A stretch of DNA of 64,000 nt from Asterella californica. Lineage: Eukaryota; Streptophyta; Marchantiopsida; Marchantiales; Aytoniaceae. The translations under genes were made by a program, and so were the position numbers. Shown piece by piece: positions 44,763 to 56,349 of the stretch. The DNA lies in NCBI GenBank assembly GCA_036924285.1, contig JAYKYS010000002.1, positions 45,585,501 to 45,649,500 of the forward strand. The letters run 5' to 3'. The notes below the pieces were generated by a model. It made no database searches and was not told where the DNA came from. It saw only the letters and a program-made list of their open reading frames with translations. How positions within the stretch are numbered: position 1 is the first letter of the stretch; every line of letters begins with the position of its first letter.

Positions 44763-47700
44763 TTGTAAAGGAAATGATACTTTTTTCTTTACCGGCTCCG
44801 GGAGTTACCGACGCAAGAGTCAGCTTTTCATTAATGGGTGTAACTTTTCTTCGGATTTGTGAGTAACTCCAGTGCTACTTAACACTTCATAGTTATAGAT
44901 AAATTTAATCTTTTAAAAGAATTTAATATAATATTTTAACATAATGCTTATGTGTTTTATGATACAGAAAACGCAGTTGGATGTACAAGGCCGTGGGGAA
45001 TATCAGGATATTACTTGGATCTGCGAATTTAGAAAACAAAATTTGGGTGTATCGCATGATAATTATCTGATAATTTGCTACTCCCAATAGTGCATGGAAA
45101 GACGAGCTAGGCGTGCTGGTCTGGTACCGGAAGTTGGCTAGGGTTTGCTTGTGGGGTTTTCTATTACCCTCGTTGTTCCTTATGGGTGATCCGGGTATTC
45201 GCGAGCAGGGTTTGCAGGGAGGGAGAAAGCTCCAGGACGAGGGAGCAAACAGCTCCATTAAACAAAACAAGACTCAAAGAAAAAGTGCATGGAAATGTAT
45301 GCTTCCCCGTCACGGTGAACTCGGGTTCCCTTTCGCATCACGTGGATTCCCTCTTTTCTTGGATTTATTTGGATCCAGATGCCATCGTTTCTTCCAACCT
45401 TGGGAGTGGATCCTACCAACTTTTACCTACATACTTGCTGGTGAAAATGGGATATTGGGTCACCTAACTCAAAGGTAGTTCTATAAAAAATCAACAAAAC
45501 ATATCTTCTGTTTGAATTAAACAGTGTCATGATTCTTCTTGCTTAGATGGTTGTGCCTCCAAATATAATCAGGAATATCCCAACCACTAGAGTACTTCCA
45601 CTTGGAAGACTCAGAGTGTGCAGTTGAGAAGTTTTAGGCCCAAAGTTGCGTTTGAGAGCTTTTGGACTGTTTACTGGCGCTTGACATCCACTCTGAATGG
45701 TCCAAATAACTCCTGTGATATGCTCTTGTGCGTCATAACAAGAAATATCTTGTGTAGCTAACATCATCTTGATGTATGTGTGGAGACTCTGGTGGAGTGA
45801 TATGTCCAGTGCAGATAGTTCAGGTAGAATTTGATCGTGATCTCTCGCCATCGTTTTCCCTTAGCTAGACTCCTCGTGATGGAGATTCCTTGATGAACTC
45901 TTTACCTTTTGCCATGTCAACAGCAGGTTCCCTTCTCTATAAAACTAGAGCGGTAACCTTCCTTTCCGACTGGTGGGCGTGTTTATCTCTCACGTCACGT
46001 TCACTTTGGAAGTACAAAATATGACTGATTCACTACATGCTCCATGTCAAAGGGTGATAGCCTTGTTGGGGCCCTGAAGGATGGGCAATCAATAAAAACT
46101 TGATCAAGGGATGACAATGACGCGGAGCTTTATCAAGTAAAAGCTAACTTTATAACATCTTCAATAGGTTAATTGTGTTTGCCCACACTCCTCTTAACGA
46201 TATTGATGTATTGTTTGATCATAGTTTTGATCAAGTTTTGATTGGTTATCGATTATAAAATGAATCACTTTTTCATGTCAATGGTATATCAGAAAGTACA
46301 TATCAATTTTTCGGTGCATGTATAATTTGGTATGTATTTTATTGTTTAAATGATTTGAATGATAGAGATATTTAGTCAAAATCGAAAATAATTAAATGAT
46401 AAACTATGTGATCAAATGACTGGTTTATCATCAATAGCTACTCAAGGATCTGATTAAAAAATACATCATTAAGAAGAATATAATCAAACACAACAAATCT
46501 ACTAAGGTGTGATGAAGCAAATTTGTACCCATCAAGTCTTTAACTGTGTATACTTAGATATATACGTATAGCATCAAAGAGTGTCAAACTATGGAGAGAA
46601 CTGTCGAAAAGGCTCCGCTGGATAACCTTATTAACGTTACTCAGCGTCACAGGTTTTGCTAAGCAAGGTATCTCAAGGCTTCAGTTTCAGTTAATGGTCA
46701 AAGACAGTTTCAAACTGATCGTTGTCATTTTAATTAATTAGAAACTTATGGCTGAATCTCGCATGGTACTAAAGTGTGTTGATTAGTGCATATCAATTAA
46801 TACAAATTATAAATCCAGTCATACATTATTGTCTTGGTCGTTTTTTCAATACAGATGTTTTTTATGACGATAATCACATTGAGATATATAATATATCCAT
46901 ATGAATGGCTCGCTGAACCATCTCTCCAACTGACCGAACATCCATCGTACCGATTGACCATAAGAATGTCTAGTCCCTAGTTTGACACCTCTATCGAAGG
47001 TTCTGCATGAGAACCATATAGATCCAAAGAAAACAGAAGTCACGTGATATTCCTTTCCAATGAAGAAGGAAGTGTTCCTTTGTGGCCTTGCATACACGTT
47101 TACACAGCTCCAAGTCGAAGCATAAGCTGACTGGGGCTTGCAATCTAGTTGCGGTGTGGACCGAGCACCACAGGACGACACTCAATCAAATGAATGGACG
47201 TTTACACTCTAGCATGAAACTATCATGTAGCCACTGTAGAGTTACTCCTGCATCCACGCTTCTTGAGATATATCATCTCCGGTCCACAACTCAACTTCGG
47301 GATTTGTGTGGTCAAGACTAGAGGCCAGAACCATGACACTTTCAAATGCTCGACATCTATTGAGCAAAGAATTCTCATACTTTCTGTTTGATTTGTTGTT
47401 GAACCTCTTTCGCTGTGGGACTTTGTGAAGCCGCCTCTTGCTTCCCTTCCACAGCCTGTACTTTCATGCACGACTGACGGACTGCAAGCGCAAAACTTCC
47501 AGCGAATCTCATCCTCCGTACGCTTTGTATGCTGTAGTGGCCGGTTATTTTAGGCGGTCTTGTGAATTGAGTGTACCTCCTTGAAATTTGAGCCCGAGGG
47601 CGGCGGAAATTTGGCTTTCTCCGGTTCTGTCTCTACGTTGTATAAGGTAGAAAGGAGGACAGCACACTAGAGCATGTCAAACTTGATACTCATTTGATTC

Positions 47701-49303
47701 GTGTCATTACTCTAACCGACGAGTTATTTGTGGTCTCTCCATCACAAATCTATGTGGTGTGATCCATTTAGGATGGATGATACATGCTTTCTATTATAAT
47801 AAAGTAAAAGAATATATGGAATCATATAATCAACTCTAAGTTAAAAATTTTTATATTGAATGTTTCTTATATAATAAAAAATCAGTTTAAATATCCTCTA
47901 ATGGTTTGTCTATTGAAGACAATAAAACCCCAAGACACTTTACTGGAGAACTCAAGACGGAACGAAAAATACCCATCAAGAAGTAAGTAAGGAGTCAAGC
48001 CATAGATCTGTACAGTCTTGGCTATCCAATTTGCTCCAATCCAAGTTAATGCTATGCATTTGCATAGTTAACTGTCCATTGTGTTGAAGAAAGGAGACGA
48101 CAAAAAACTGAAATGTAGGCGAAAATATTTTGTCGTCAAGCGGCCAAGTGTTACCTATGTGTACACACAGAAGGGTGACGCAATTAGGGCCCTGGCGTTG
48201 GTTTCCATCGCTTCCAAAGTTGACATCACTGCAGAGAATAGACATCGAGCAAAACTTCCCCGGTAGTAGTAGCATGAGTTGTAAACGCAAATATTGTAGT
48301 TTGATGTTGACTTGACTACTCACCGAATTGTTAGTGAGTCTGCCCCGCTTTTGTTAAGTAGGAAGTTTAGAGGGGACTCTCCCTCCTCATTCCACCTTAA
48401 TCAATCAGTGTTAACTGAAATACCACGCCTGTAGAATGTGGTTGCATATCATACCAGTAGAGGTTTGCAAAAGGTTAGATCAATACGTTGTAGCTTTTGA
48501 CGATTGAAGAACTGACTGTGGCACCCAAGGCACTATGACTGTGAAAATATAGTACATGTTCATGTACTATGGGAGTGGTGCTACTTCTTATTTTGCTATG
48601 CTTTGTCATTTAGCACTAGGTCATGACCAGCCGTTCAACATTTCCAACCGCCTGCGTTGCTCAAGGAACTCAGAAAATCTTCCGATGTGGTAAATTCAAC
48701 GTGATGGATGGAAGAAGCAACTTTGAAGCTTCTATGTGAGAAGAAGGTCGCAGCAATGTGGACCACGGCTTTACAAGTTCTGCCTTATCCTTGGAGATCA
48801 CTATCATCAGCATTCTTTTATATATCGCACATGTATACAAAACATGATATATAACATTTTATATATTGATTTTATTTTATCGAAGTCGAGACGTGAAGTA
48901 GCAAAGTGTCTGATGATTCTAGGTATGCAGATACTGCTTCTCATTTAATAATGAAGAAAAGTCCCCTAGGATCGCTGAGGTGAGCTTGCTGGATTTTAAT
49001 GAAAGGTTTTGGGAACGGTGTCCCGTGCGTGTTACCAAATCTATGCCTTGGTGTCTCTTTTTTTCCTAAGAGGCAGAAATCTACATAGTCAGCCCCCTCC
49101 AGCGATTTCACGACTCTGTCAACCAGACTGACTCCAAGATAAACACAATGATGAGCGGGAGCGGGAAAGAGTTGATGTGAAAAGAGTGAAAAGATCAGAG
49201 AGCAGACGAACACAGTGCTGAGCGGGAAAAGGTTCTATGGAACTCGAACGTTTTCATAGCAAAGTGTCAGAGGTTAATTGAATTTCTGTTCAAATTCTGC
49301 ACG

Positions 49304-52136
49304 ATGACAACTGAGAGTGGAGAAAGAGAACTTGAAGAAGATATCGAAGGTATGTTTGATTCAGAAAACAGAACGGGTGGTGATTTGATCAACTCCGGTT
49401 TTCAGATTTGGAGGATGGTAATTTCAATGTACTAGCGGCAACTGAAGTTGGTGTTCTTGATCAAGAAACTCCATGGCATAGATGGAGAAGAATTATGTTG
49501 AGTGCTGGAGAGTCTGAGCTTTCCTTGGATGGAAAAACGTGTGTTGAAATTGAGATAGAAGCATCGAGGATAAAACTAGGTGCAACCTTCTCTAGTTTTA
49601 AAGAATTCCAGTTTGCTGTGGATTGTTATTGCTGTTTGAATAAGAGAGCTTCCAAAAAAGCTAAAACATATCGTGATTTCTGCTTGCGGACATGTACTTA
49701 TGGTCACAAAATTCGACCGCTGGTTGGTAGAACAGGAAAGTGGGCCGAGGATGCAGTAGCTCGATCTGTAAGAAAGGAGAATGTCAATCCAGACATGGAG
49801 CATCATAATTTTCATCAGTTCACATAGAGAATGCCTAGTCAAGTTTCAGTCGACGGAAGGACTGATCTGAATGTTGTTCCAGATGGTGATATTTTTGAAG
49901 TCGCAAGAAGATCACAGAAACAACGTAAAGTACCTGGTGCTGGTGCTTGTGGACAAAGAGCTCGATATGTGTTCAACGATCAGAATGCTTTTTCAAAGGA
50001 TGCAGAGGATGAGTTGATGGAAGGACATTATGAAAAAGAAAAAAGTATCTATATTGAGGAGGTACAAGAGAAGTCTGTAAGATGCGAATGGAGAGTAAGG
50101 GCATCTCGAAATGAGGTCACGGGTATTATTAAAATAATTGTATGCAATACAGTTCATACATGTCTTACTTATGCTCATCTCTGGCGTGGTCTTAACAAGA
50201 AGTCACTGTTTTTGGTAAAGTTGATGAGCAATCGAGTTGTTTTAGACTCTAACAGGGCTATAGACAAGCTCGTCATTGGTTTTCAACAAACATACCGGAA
50301 ACAAACAGAGTATCAGCCGTGTCTCAGGATGAGAGAATGTGTAAGAGACTGGATTCAAGGAGGTACGCGTAGATCGTTTCATGCTATTCTTTCTTTGTAT
50401 AGATTGACGAGGATAGTGTAGTAGACTGGGACGAGTGATCCATTTCTAATATTTTCAGACGGATATTTGTGTGTCCTTCTGCTAGTCGATACGCATTAGC
50501 TCAGGCTCAGAAGGTCGTGACACTTGATGCGTGTCACACCAAGAATAAGAAGTACCCTGCACAAATCTTCATAGCTAGTTGTTTAGATGGAAACAACCAG
50601 TCCATCATTTTAACATTTACTGTGTGTAATAATGAAGACAAAGAGAATTGGCTATGGTTTTGTGAACATCTATGTCGTAGTATAGATCGTATCGATGAAG
50701 AAGATATTGTCTTTATTTCAGATTGTTGCAAAGGGCTGTGTGGTGCTGTGGAATCTGTGATCAGTAAACAAATTCACGGCCACTGTTGTCAACACATACG
50801 CATGAATGTGCGTACACGATATGGAAAAGAAGCTGAAGATGTGTTCTGGAAAGCAGTGTATGTCCGAAAAGAGCAAAAGTGAGTCTCAAATCTTTCCTGT
50901 CGTTTGTTATTATTTCTGAACTTTCGTGTTGTTGTCATTTTTCTCTGCATTTTTCATGATGTACTTTTGTTTCTCTACACGTACAGGTTCAATTTGCTAC
51001 TAGATGACTTGCAAGCATCTAGATGTAAGGGAGCAGAGACGGCAGATTACATTCGGCAGATACCTCCGGAGGGATGGGCTCGTTGGGCTTTTCTTAGACC
51101 CAGATATGACAAAGTCTCTTCAAATCTTGCAGAGTCCGTGAATGCTGCACTGAAGCCAATTCGCTATTTCGCTCCATTCCAGGTAGTTTGCGAGATATGG
51201 AACTACATCATGCGAATATTTAACAAACGGAGAGAACTTTGTGGAACTTATCAGACCCTGACTTCATTTTCCAAATATCGTTTTGATGAGAATGAAAGAC
51301 AAGCAGGGAAATGGATTTGTTTATCTTCCAATACAGAGTCTGCTCTTATACCGATAGAAGGTGGAAAGTCTCAATTTGTAGTTCGGCATGGCCACAATCA
51401 ATCATGTGACTGTCTTGAATTTCAAGAAATGCAGGGGCCGTGCAGCCACTCTATGTGTTAAGACGGGAGATTTGGTAAAGATCCTATGCGACGCATGAAT
51501 AGAATATGGTATAGTAGGTCTTGTAGAACCATCTATAGCAGAGCCTTACCTCCTTTAGTTACGAATGATTTGATGTTGGGATTTACATGTGGTCCTCCTC
51601 TCGAAGCTGTGCGTAAGGGTAGACATAGAGTGGTTAGGATCCCAAATGCTGGATTGCAAGGGCAAGGAGTGTATGAGATTGAAATCCTCATCGATAATGA
51701 TCCGATGGAGAATAGTCATCCTCCACAAGAAGCCACTGTGAAAAATGCTTCTGTCAGGGTAATGCATCCCAAAAAGCCAATAGTTCCTCGACTTCCAAAT
51801 AGTCGAAGATGTGGGGTATGTAAAACTCTTGGGCATGACAAACGTACATGTCCATCAAGAGATTTTTTGAACCGTTCAAGTTCAAGGGAAGGAGCATCAT
51901 CTCACAAAGTTCCGAATGGTATCATTTCAGGCGAACGACCACTATCTCAGGAAGCTGATGAAGGACAGATGCAACAGTTGGCTCCAGATCACGAAGAATA
52001 TACAGAGATTTCTAGTGACGAAGTATTTGATGAAGATTTATATTCACATGCAGAATCTATTTTTGAGTCTTTCTTATACCAACATAGTGAGTATGATTTT
52101 CAGGATCAGCTCTCTAACGATAGCATTTTGTTCTAG
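49304..52136 (+). pseudogene. Mutator-like (MULE) transposase gene, three premature stops
   Basis: Exon 1 is 49,304-49,349 and intron 1 49,350-49,405 (GT-AG). A second clear intron is 50,879-50,986 and splices in phase. The protein has an N-terminal MuDR-type region (FKEFQFAVDCYCCLN), a MULE catalytic domain (DACHTKNKKY with the first Asp, ISDCCKGL with the second, HCCQHIRMN, then NLAESVNAAL with the likely Glu), a SWIM finger (CDCLEFQEMQGPCSH) and a C-terminal zinc knuckle (CGVCKTLGHDKRTC). In-frame stops occur at 49,825 (TAG), 50,436 (TGA) and 51,459 (TAA). The frame also changes near 50,360-50,403, through a very short intron or an indel. Terminal inverted repeats were not found. A nearly complete but probably inactive transposase. 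Confidence 0.85.
50879..50986 (+). other. Intron of the MULE transposase gene
   Basis: The donor GTGAGT follows GAGCAAAA, and the acceptor TACAG precedes GTTCAATTTG. Splicing in phase 2 restores an uninterrupted frame from VYVRKEQK into FNLLLDDLQ. The 108-base length and GT-AG borders are normal for plant spliceosomal introns. Confidence 0.8.
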
Positions 52137-52139
52137 TCA

Positions 52140-54769
52140 TAGTGCTGTTCAGATTCATCATTCACGAGCATGCAGCACTTTCCTTTATGTCAGATGTACT
52201 GACTATGCTTGTCAGAAGCGGGTCCAGCTTTTTCAGTATTTTCATACTTACCGCATTGCAACGACAACCACTGGTTATAGATTTGTAGGTGCGCACCATT
52301 TATAAGCACCTCTAGGAGGTCCCACCTCAGTCTTCGTTGCGATATTGTACCGGCTTTAGTTCCGCACATAAATTTTGCCTTGGATGGAGATGAGTACTGA
52401 TTGCTAGACATGAAAGAAACTTTCATACCTTGGCTATTCAAGAGACACTTGTGGACTTTGAGGAGCTCGGTGTGCTTCGTGTTCAGGTGACTCTTATATC
52501 AAGCAGAAGCTTGCAGGCATTGTAGTAATTCGTGAGGTTGTCATGGCTATGCAGCGTTCTAGTGCACTTGTTTTCTATCTTATCTCTCACATGTCCATTC
52601 GAGCCTATCAACGAAAATGTCTTCTATGTTTGCTCCGAGTTTTATAGTCCTTTTGCTCCTTTCATGAAACCGTTTGTGTCTCCTTGTCCCATGAGCGCAT
52701 TATAGCTTCAACTATGGAAGTCAGTACTTCGCAAAGTTGCATCGAGACCACCCTCTTCTGTTCATCATTGCCCTACTGTAAGACTCTCATGTTTGCTCTA
52801 AGGGCGTGTAGCATTCATGTTAGTTCAACTCAGTTGTGGTTGAATGCTGACGTTTTCAACAAGTGTCATTTGTGAAGTGTCGAATAGAGGCGCACATTCT
52901 ATGATATTGATCTGGATTATGGTTCTGAGAATGTAGAGAATATTAATACACAGTAAACCTCAGATAAGTAAATCCGATCGATAGGCGGAACTTGTACTGT
53001 CAGTTCTCCAGTCACCAAGGATTTGGGAGCTCAAATCCCTAAGGTCTTACGCTTGAGAAGTGAATAATGCAAAAATCATTTGATATTGATTCTGATTACC
53101 GTCCGAGATAGAGATTAGGAACTACAAAAGATCTCGTTTGGGTATCAATTGGATTTTCTCGGCTGTACTCTTACCTGGTATCTCATTTGATCCCTGCGGT
53201 TCTTTTGTTCATACCAAATTATGACTACCAGAGTTCTGTCGCTGTGATATCTTACCTTACAGAACTCATCAATTTTCAGTTCTATTTAAACGGTCTCATG
53301 TACAACTATATCTTTAATTTGGACTTGAGATTCATTTCTTCATTTTCACGTCACCATGTAAATTTAAACTACACCTAGTCAGTATAAAATGCTGCAGTAA
53401 TGCGTTTCAATTTGAGTATATAACGAATCACTCCTCTTTTGACATTACTGAACATTCAAATCTTCCTCTATTTTAAGTTAGAATTTATTCTTAGACACCA
53501 GTTCATGAAGAGCTCTTAGAGAGTGACAAAGCTGTGCAAGGTTGTCTTTACTGCATATCGGTGAATGACATGAAACGGAACAGTGACGACGCTAGTGGGA
53601 CAGGCATATCTCGAGCTGTACTAAAAGACAGATGGGATTCATCTTTTTGTCTCTCTCATGCGTGTCTATCATAACATGCTCAGGAGTATTACTTTCAGAT
53701 GAGTGTGATTGAAATCATGATCAATACGTAAGTTTCGATATTTTGCACGTTGTTGAGGCGAGAGTTTTCTGAGAAGGGCGGAACCTTTTAGCTGTGATAC
53801 GATCGTCAAGAGGAGGGCGAAAACCACACACGAAATATGGACTGCAAGAAAAAATCACCACCACGATTTCGATCCGGCCAAGATAAAACCGACGGCGTGC
53901 AAGTAGATCTTCAACTCTAGATCTTGCAGATTGAAAAGCTCAAGCTCAAGGACTCAGAATATCGGAAAACTGCTCCTGTGAAGCACCAACGCGTTCATCT
54001 AGAAGCTTCCCGTTTTCTTTTCAAAAAAGTATGCGTACAAAGTGTCCGTTTCCTCTCTACTCGATTCTGTCTACTAAGCTCAATCTGTCGATGTCAAAAC
54101 TTTGATCAGTCAGAAAATCTCTTCAGACATAACCTCTGTAAAATCTTCTCCTAGCTCTTCGATTCCCTCTACTCGATAGTCTCCGCACGGTAAACTCTAC
54201 ACTGCTCGATGGTCGACAAAACTGCGATAATCGATTGAGAATTCTCTCTCTCCAGAGTACATCCCTCTGGGTTTTCCTCCAACCTACGTAACCTTCAGTG
54301 TCACTTGGCAGGGGTAAAAGACTTCCTAAACAAATGGCAGCAGAAAAATAAATCACTGATAATAAATCTACACGTAAGAAGACTAGTTCACAAGCCTTCG
54401 CAGGTTCATCTGTACGGACGGGCACTGACTTGGCTGTACAGTCAGCATCTGACACCTCCACTCGAAGTAACTCCACCACGGCTACCTATGGCCACCGGAA
54501 TCACCTCGTTCTGACATGTGGATCCCGAGTTATCATCATTGTCATTTTCTGGCCCCCTTAAACTTCAAAATGCCGTAAGTATTATCTCAAGTATCAGTTT
54601 CACTTGATTTTTCGACTGAAATGAATAATTTGTCAAGCTCTACATTTTCTGCAAAAGATTTGGTACCGTCTTGGAGTACCTTTGATGCCATCTCGCTACT
54701 CCAGGACTTAGAGGACTGCAACCAAATCCGTACTAGTGACCCCGACAACCCGAAGACGAGAGGTCCATT
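52140..54769. other. No gene recognised
   Basis: No domain-bearing frame follows the transposase. The right terminal repeat of the MULE, and the outer end of the LTR that begins at 55,456, may lie here, but I could not place either. Confidence 0.45.
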
Positions 54770-55045
54770 TCGAAATCCGGTGGTAATCTCCCTCTAGCAT
54801 CCACACTAGGTGACTGCACTAGTGCAAGGGTAGATGGAGGTGTCTCGCATTCACGGTACGTTTAAGGGACATCTAGTGTCTCGCCCTTAGGTAACTTGGT
54901 GCCCCTCATATTCTCCCGAAGGGACCAGCCTACTCCAAGCCGGTTGTGAGTCTGGAGGGATTTGATCCGGAGATCTCCTCCCTACAAGTTTCTCAGCTAC
55001 ACCACGAAAGCTGATCTCACAACTGGTTTTAGAGACCAGTTTCTA
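54770..55045 (-). mobile_element. tRNA-derived SINE
   Basis: On the minus strand an RNA polymerase III A-box-like TGGTGTAGCTGAG (54,992-55,004) is followed about 23 bases later by a B-box-like GGATCAAATCC (54,958-54,968), the spacing of tRNA-derived promoters. Downstream comes a non-tRNA body with GGGCACCAAGTTACC and GCGAGACACTAGATG, as in plant SINEs. Ends are approximate, and no tail or target duplication was resolved. It appears to be inserted in LTR-type sequence left of 55,456. Confidence 0.6.
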
Positions 55046-55456
55046 AGCTGATATGCTAACAAAGTGCTGTGTTTTGTCTTTCTTTTGCTAACACGAAGTG
55101 CTTTAATTTTCTGTAGACATGCTCTTTTTGCACATTTCAAAATGCAACATACTACAATCTACATGGATAAAATCGAAAATATATTTTTTCAAACTCACTC
55201 AGATTTATGGTAAATTTCCTAGTTTCAGAAATCTTGTAAAAGAACTCCAAGTAACTTTTCGCCTACAACTCTGTTTGCATTTTTTGAACAGACCACGGTG
55301 ATCAGCGCGACGAGACCTACACCGTGGTGTTTTCAGATTTTTGAATTCTCACTTCCTCCAAAGTCGACTTCTCTGAGGTCTTAGCTTCAGTCAGAGAGAC
55401 TAACTTCTAACTGAGAGATGAATTATTCACTATGTGAAATGATTCACATCACGACA

Positions 55457-55482
55457 TCCACCCCCTCTAAACCTGCACATCC
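55457..55482 (-). promoter_or_regulatory. Second family 1 polypurine tract and LTR junction
   Basis: On the minus strand the bases before 55,456 read AGAGGGGGTGGA and then TGTCG, the start of an LTR running left from 55,456. The 26 bases differ at one site from those before 26,218. Beyond TGTCG the LTR sequence is unlike that of the young element. This marks the 3' side of the old family 1 copy whose 5' side is at 58.7-62.9 kb. Confidence 0.75.
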
Positions 55483-56336
55483 TCTGACATGTGCTAACCT
55501 CTTCATCCGTCTGTCTGTTCTTCATCATCATCGCTCTGTAAGCCGGCCTGTCTCTCACCCAGGGGTACCTCAGATGACTAGGATTACTAGTGCACCCTAA
55601 TTACAAAGATTTAAGTACATCCATGCTCACTTCACTCAACTCTCTGACCCGTATGGTCACATCGGTACCTCTAATAGCGTTCCTGCACACAAGTTCTAAT
55701 CCCGCTCTCAACATTACATCGCAAAATACTCAAGGACTCCCAAGGTCTCCAATGCTCACTTTACTTAGAGTCAGGAAAATGAGAGTGTCTTCCACCTTCT
55801 CAACTCCTCCTTATATACTCTACAACTTCTTACCGTGGTAACTTTCACTAAGTTACGTTACCTCATGGTAAGTGCGCAATCCAAAATAGTAAAACTTCTA
55901 AAGGCTACTAAGCCTTTAAGAATAGCACACACATTACTTGTTCTACTTTACAAAAGTAAGAGATTCTCCTACTTTAGCTTTTGTAAAGTGTTAACTTTCC
56001 ACCCTATCCAATCGGAAGGCGACAACAAACTAATACGTCTTTTGAGGAGCATCTTTAGATCTTTGTGCATGACTTTCCATCATGCATCCAATCAGCGATG
56101 GTCAACAAAGTTACATACTTTTGAGAAGCATATTTAGAGCTCCGCACTTGTCACATAGTGTCATAGTGGAACCTCTAATAGTTTCCCCAACTTAGTTATA
56201 ACTATCTCTGCTAGTTATGGCTAGTTTTGATCACTCTAGATTTAGATCTTCGAACTAGAGTAACCTATAAGATAGTCATACCTAATGAAACTTATATAAA
56301 CATGCACACAAATAATGGGATACTTGTGACGTGACA
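55483..56336 (-). repeat. LTR sequence of the second Gypsy family (left limit uncertain)
   Basis: On the minus strand it starts TGTCACGTCACAAG at 56,336, right after the purine-rich AAGTCTGGGGGTAAA. A TATA-like TATATAAGG lies on the minus strand at about 55,809-55,817. The outer end is somewhere in 55,483-55,700, because family 1 sequence resumes before 55,482. No second copy of this LTR is in the window. Confidence 0.6.
55809..55820 (-). promoter_or_regulatory. Possible TATA box of the second-family LTR
   Basis: GAGTATATAAGG on the minus strand, about 520 bases into the LTR, is where a U3 promoter could lie. It is the only good TATA-like motif I saw in this LTR. Confidence 0.4.
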
Positions 56337-56349
56337 TTTACCCCCAGAC

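Larger units (their letters stand above)
42921..49303. other. No gene recognised
   Basis: The open frames are short and without domains. The stretch holds two hairpins (43,681-43,738 and 44,712-44,762), an imperfect tandem repeat (about 43,876-44,055, sharing CACCACTCTT and TTTAGTAAACT) and a small palindrome at 48,549-48,570. AT content is high at 44,000-44,950 and 46,200-46,550. Confidence 0.5.

Noticed and set aside
47600..53900. Terminal inverted repeats of the Mutator-like element
   Set aside because: I looked on both sides and found no convincing long inverted repeat or 9-bp duplication.
54086..55456. TGTCG at 54,086 as the outer end of the family 1 LTR (length would be 1,371)
   Set aside because: Only the terminal bases and the length are suggestive; there is no second LTR copy or target duplication to support it.
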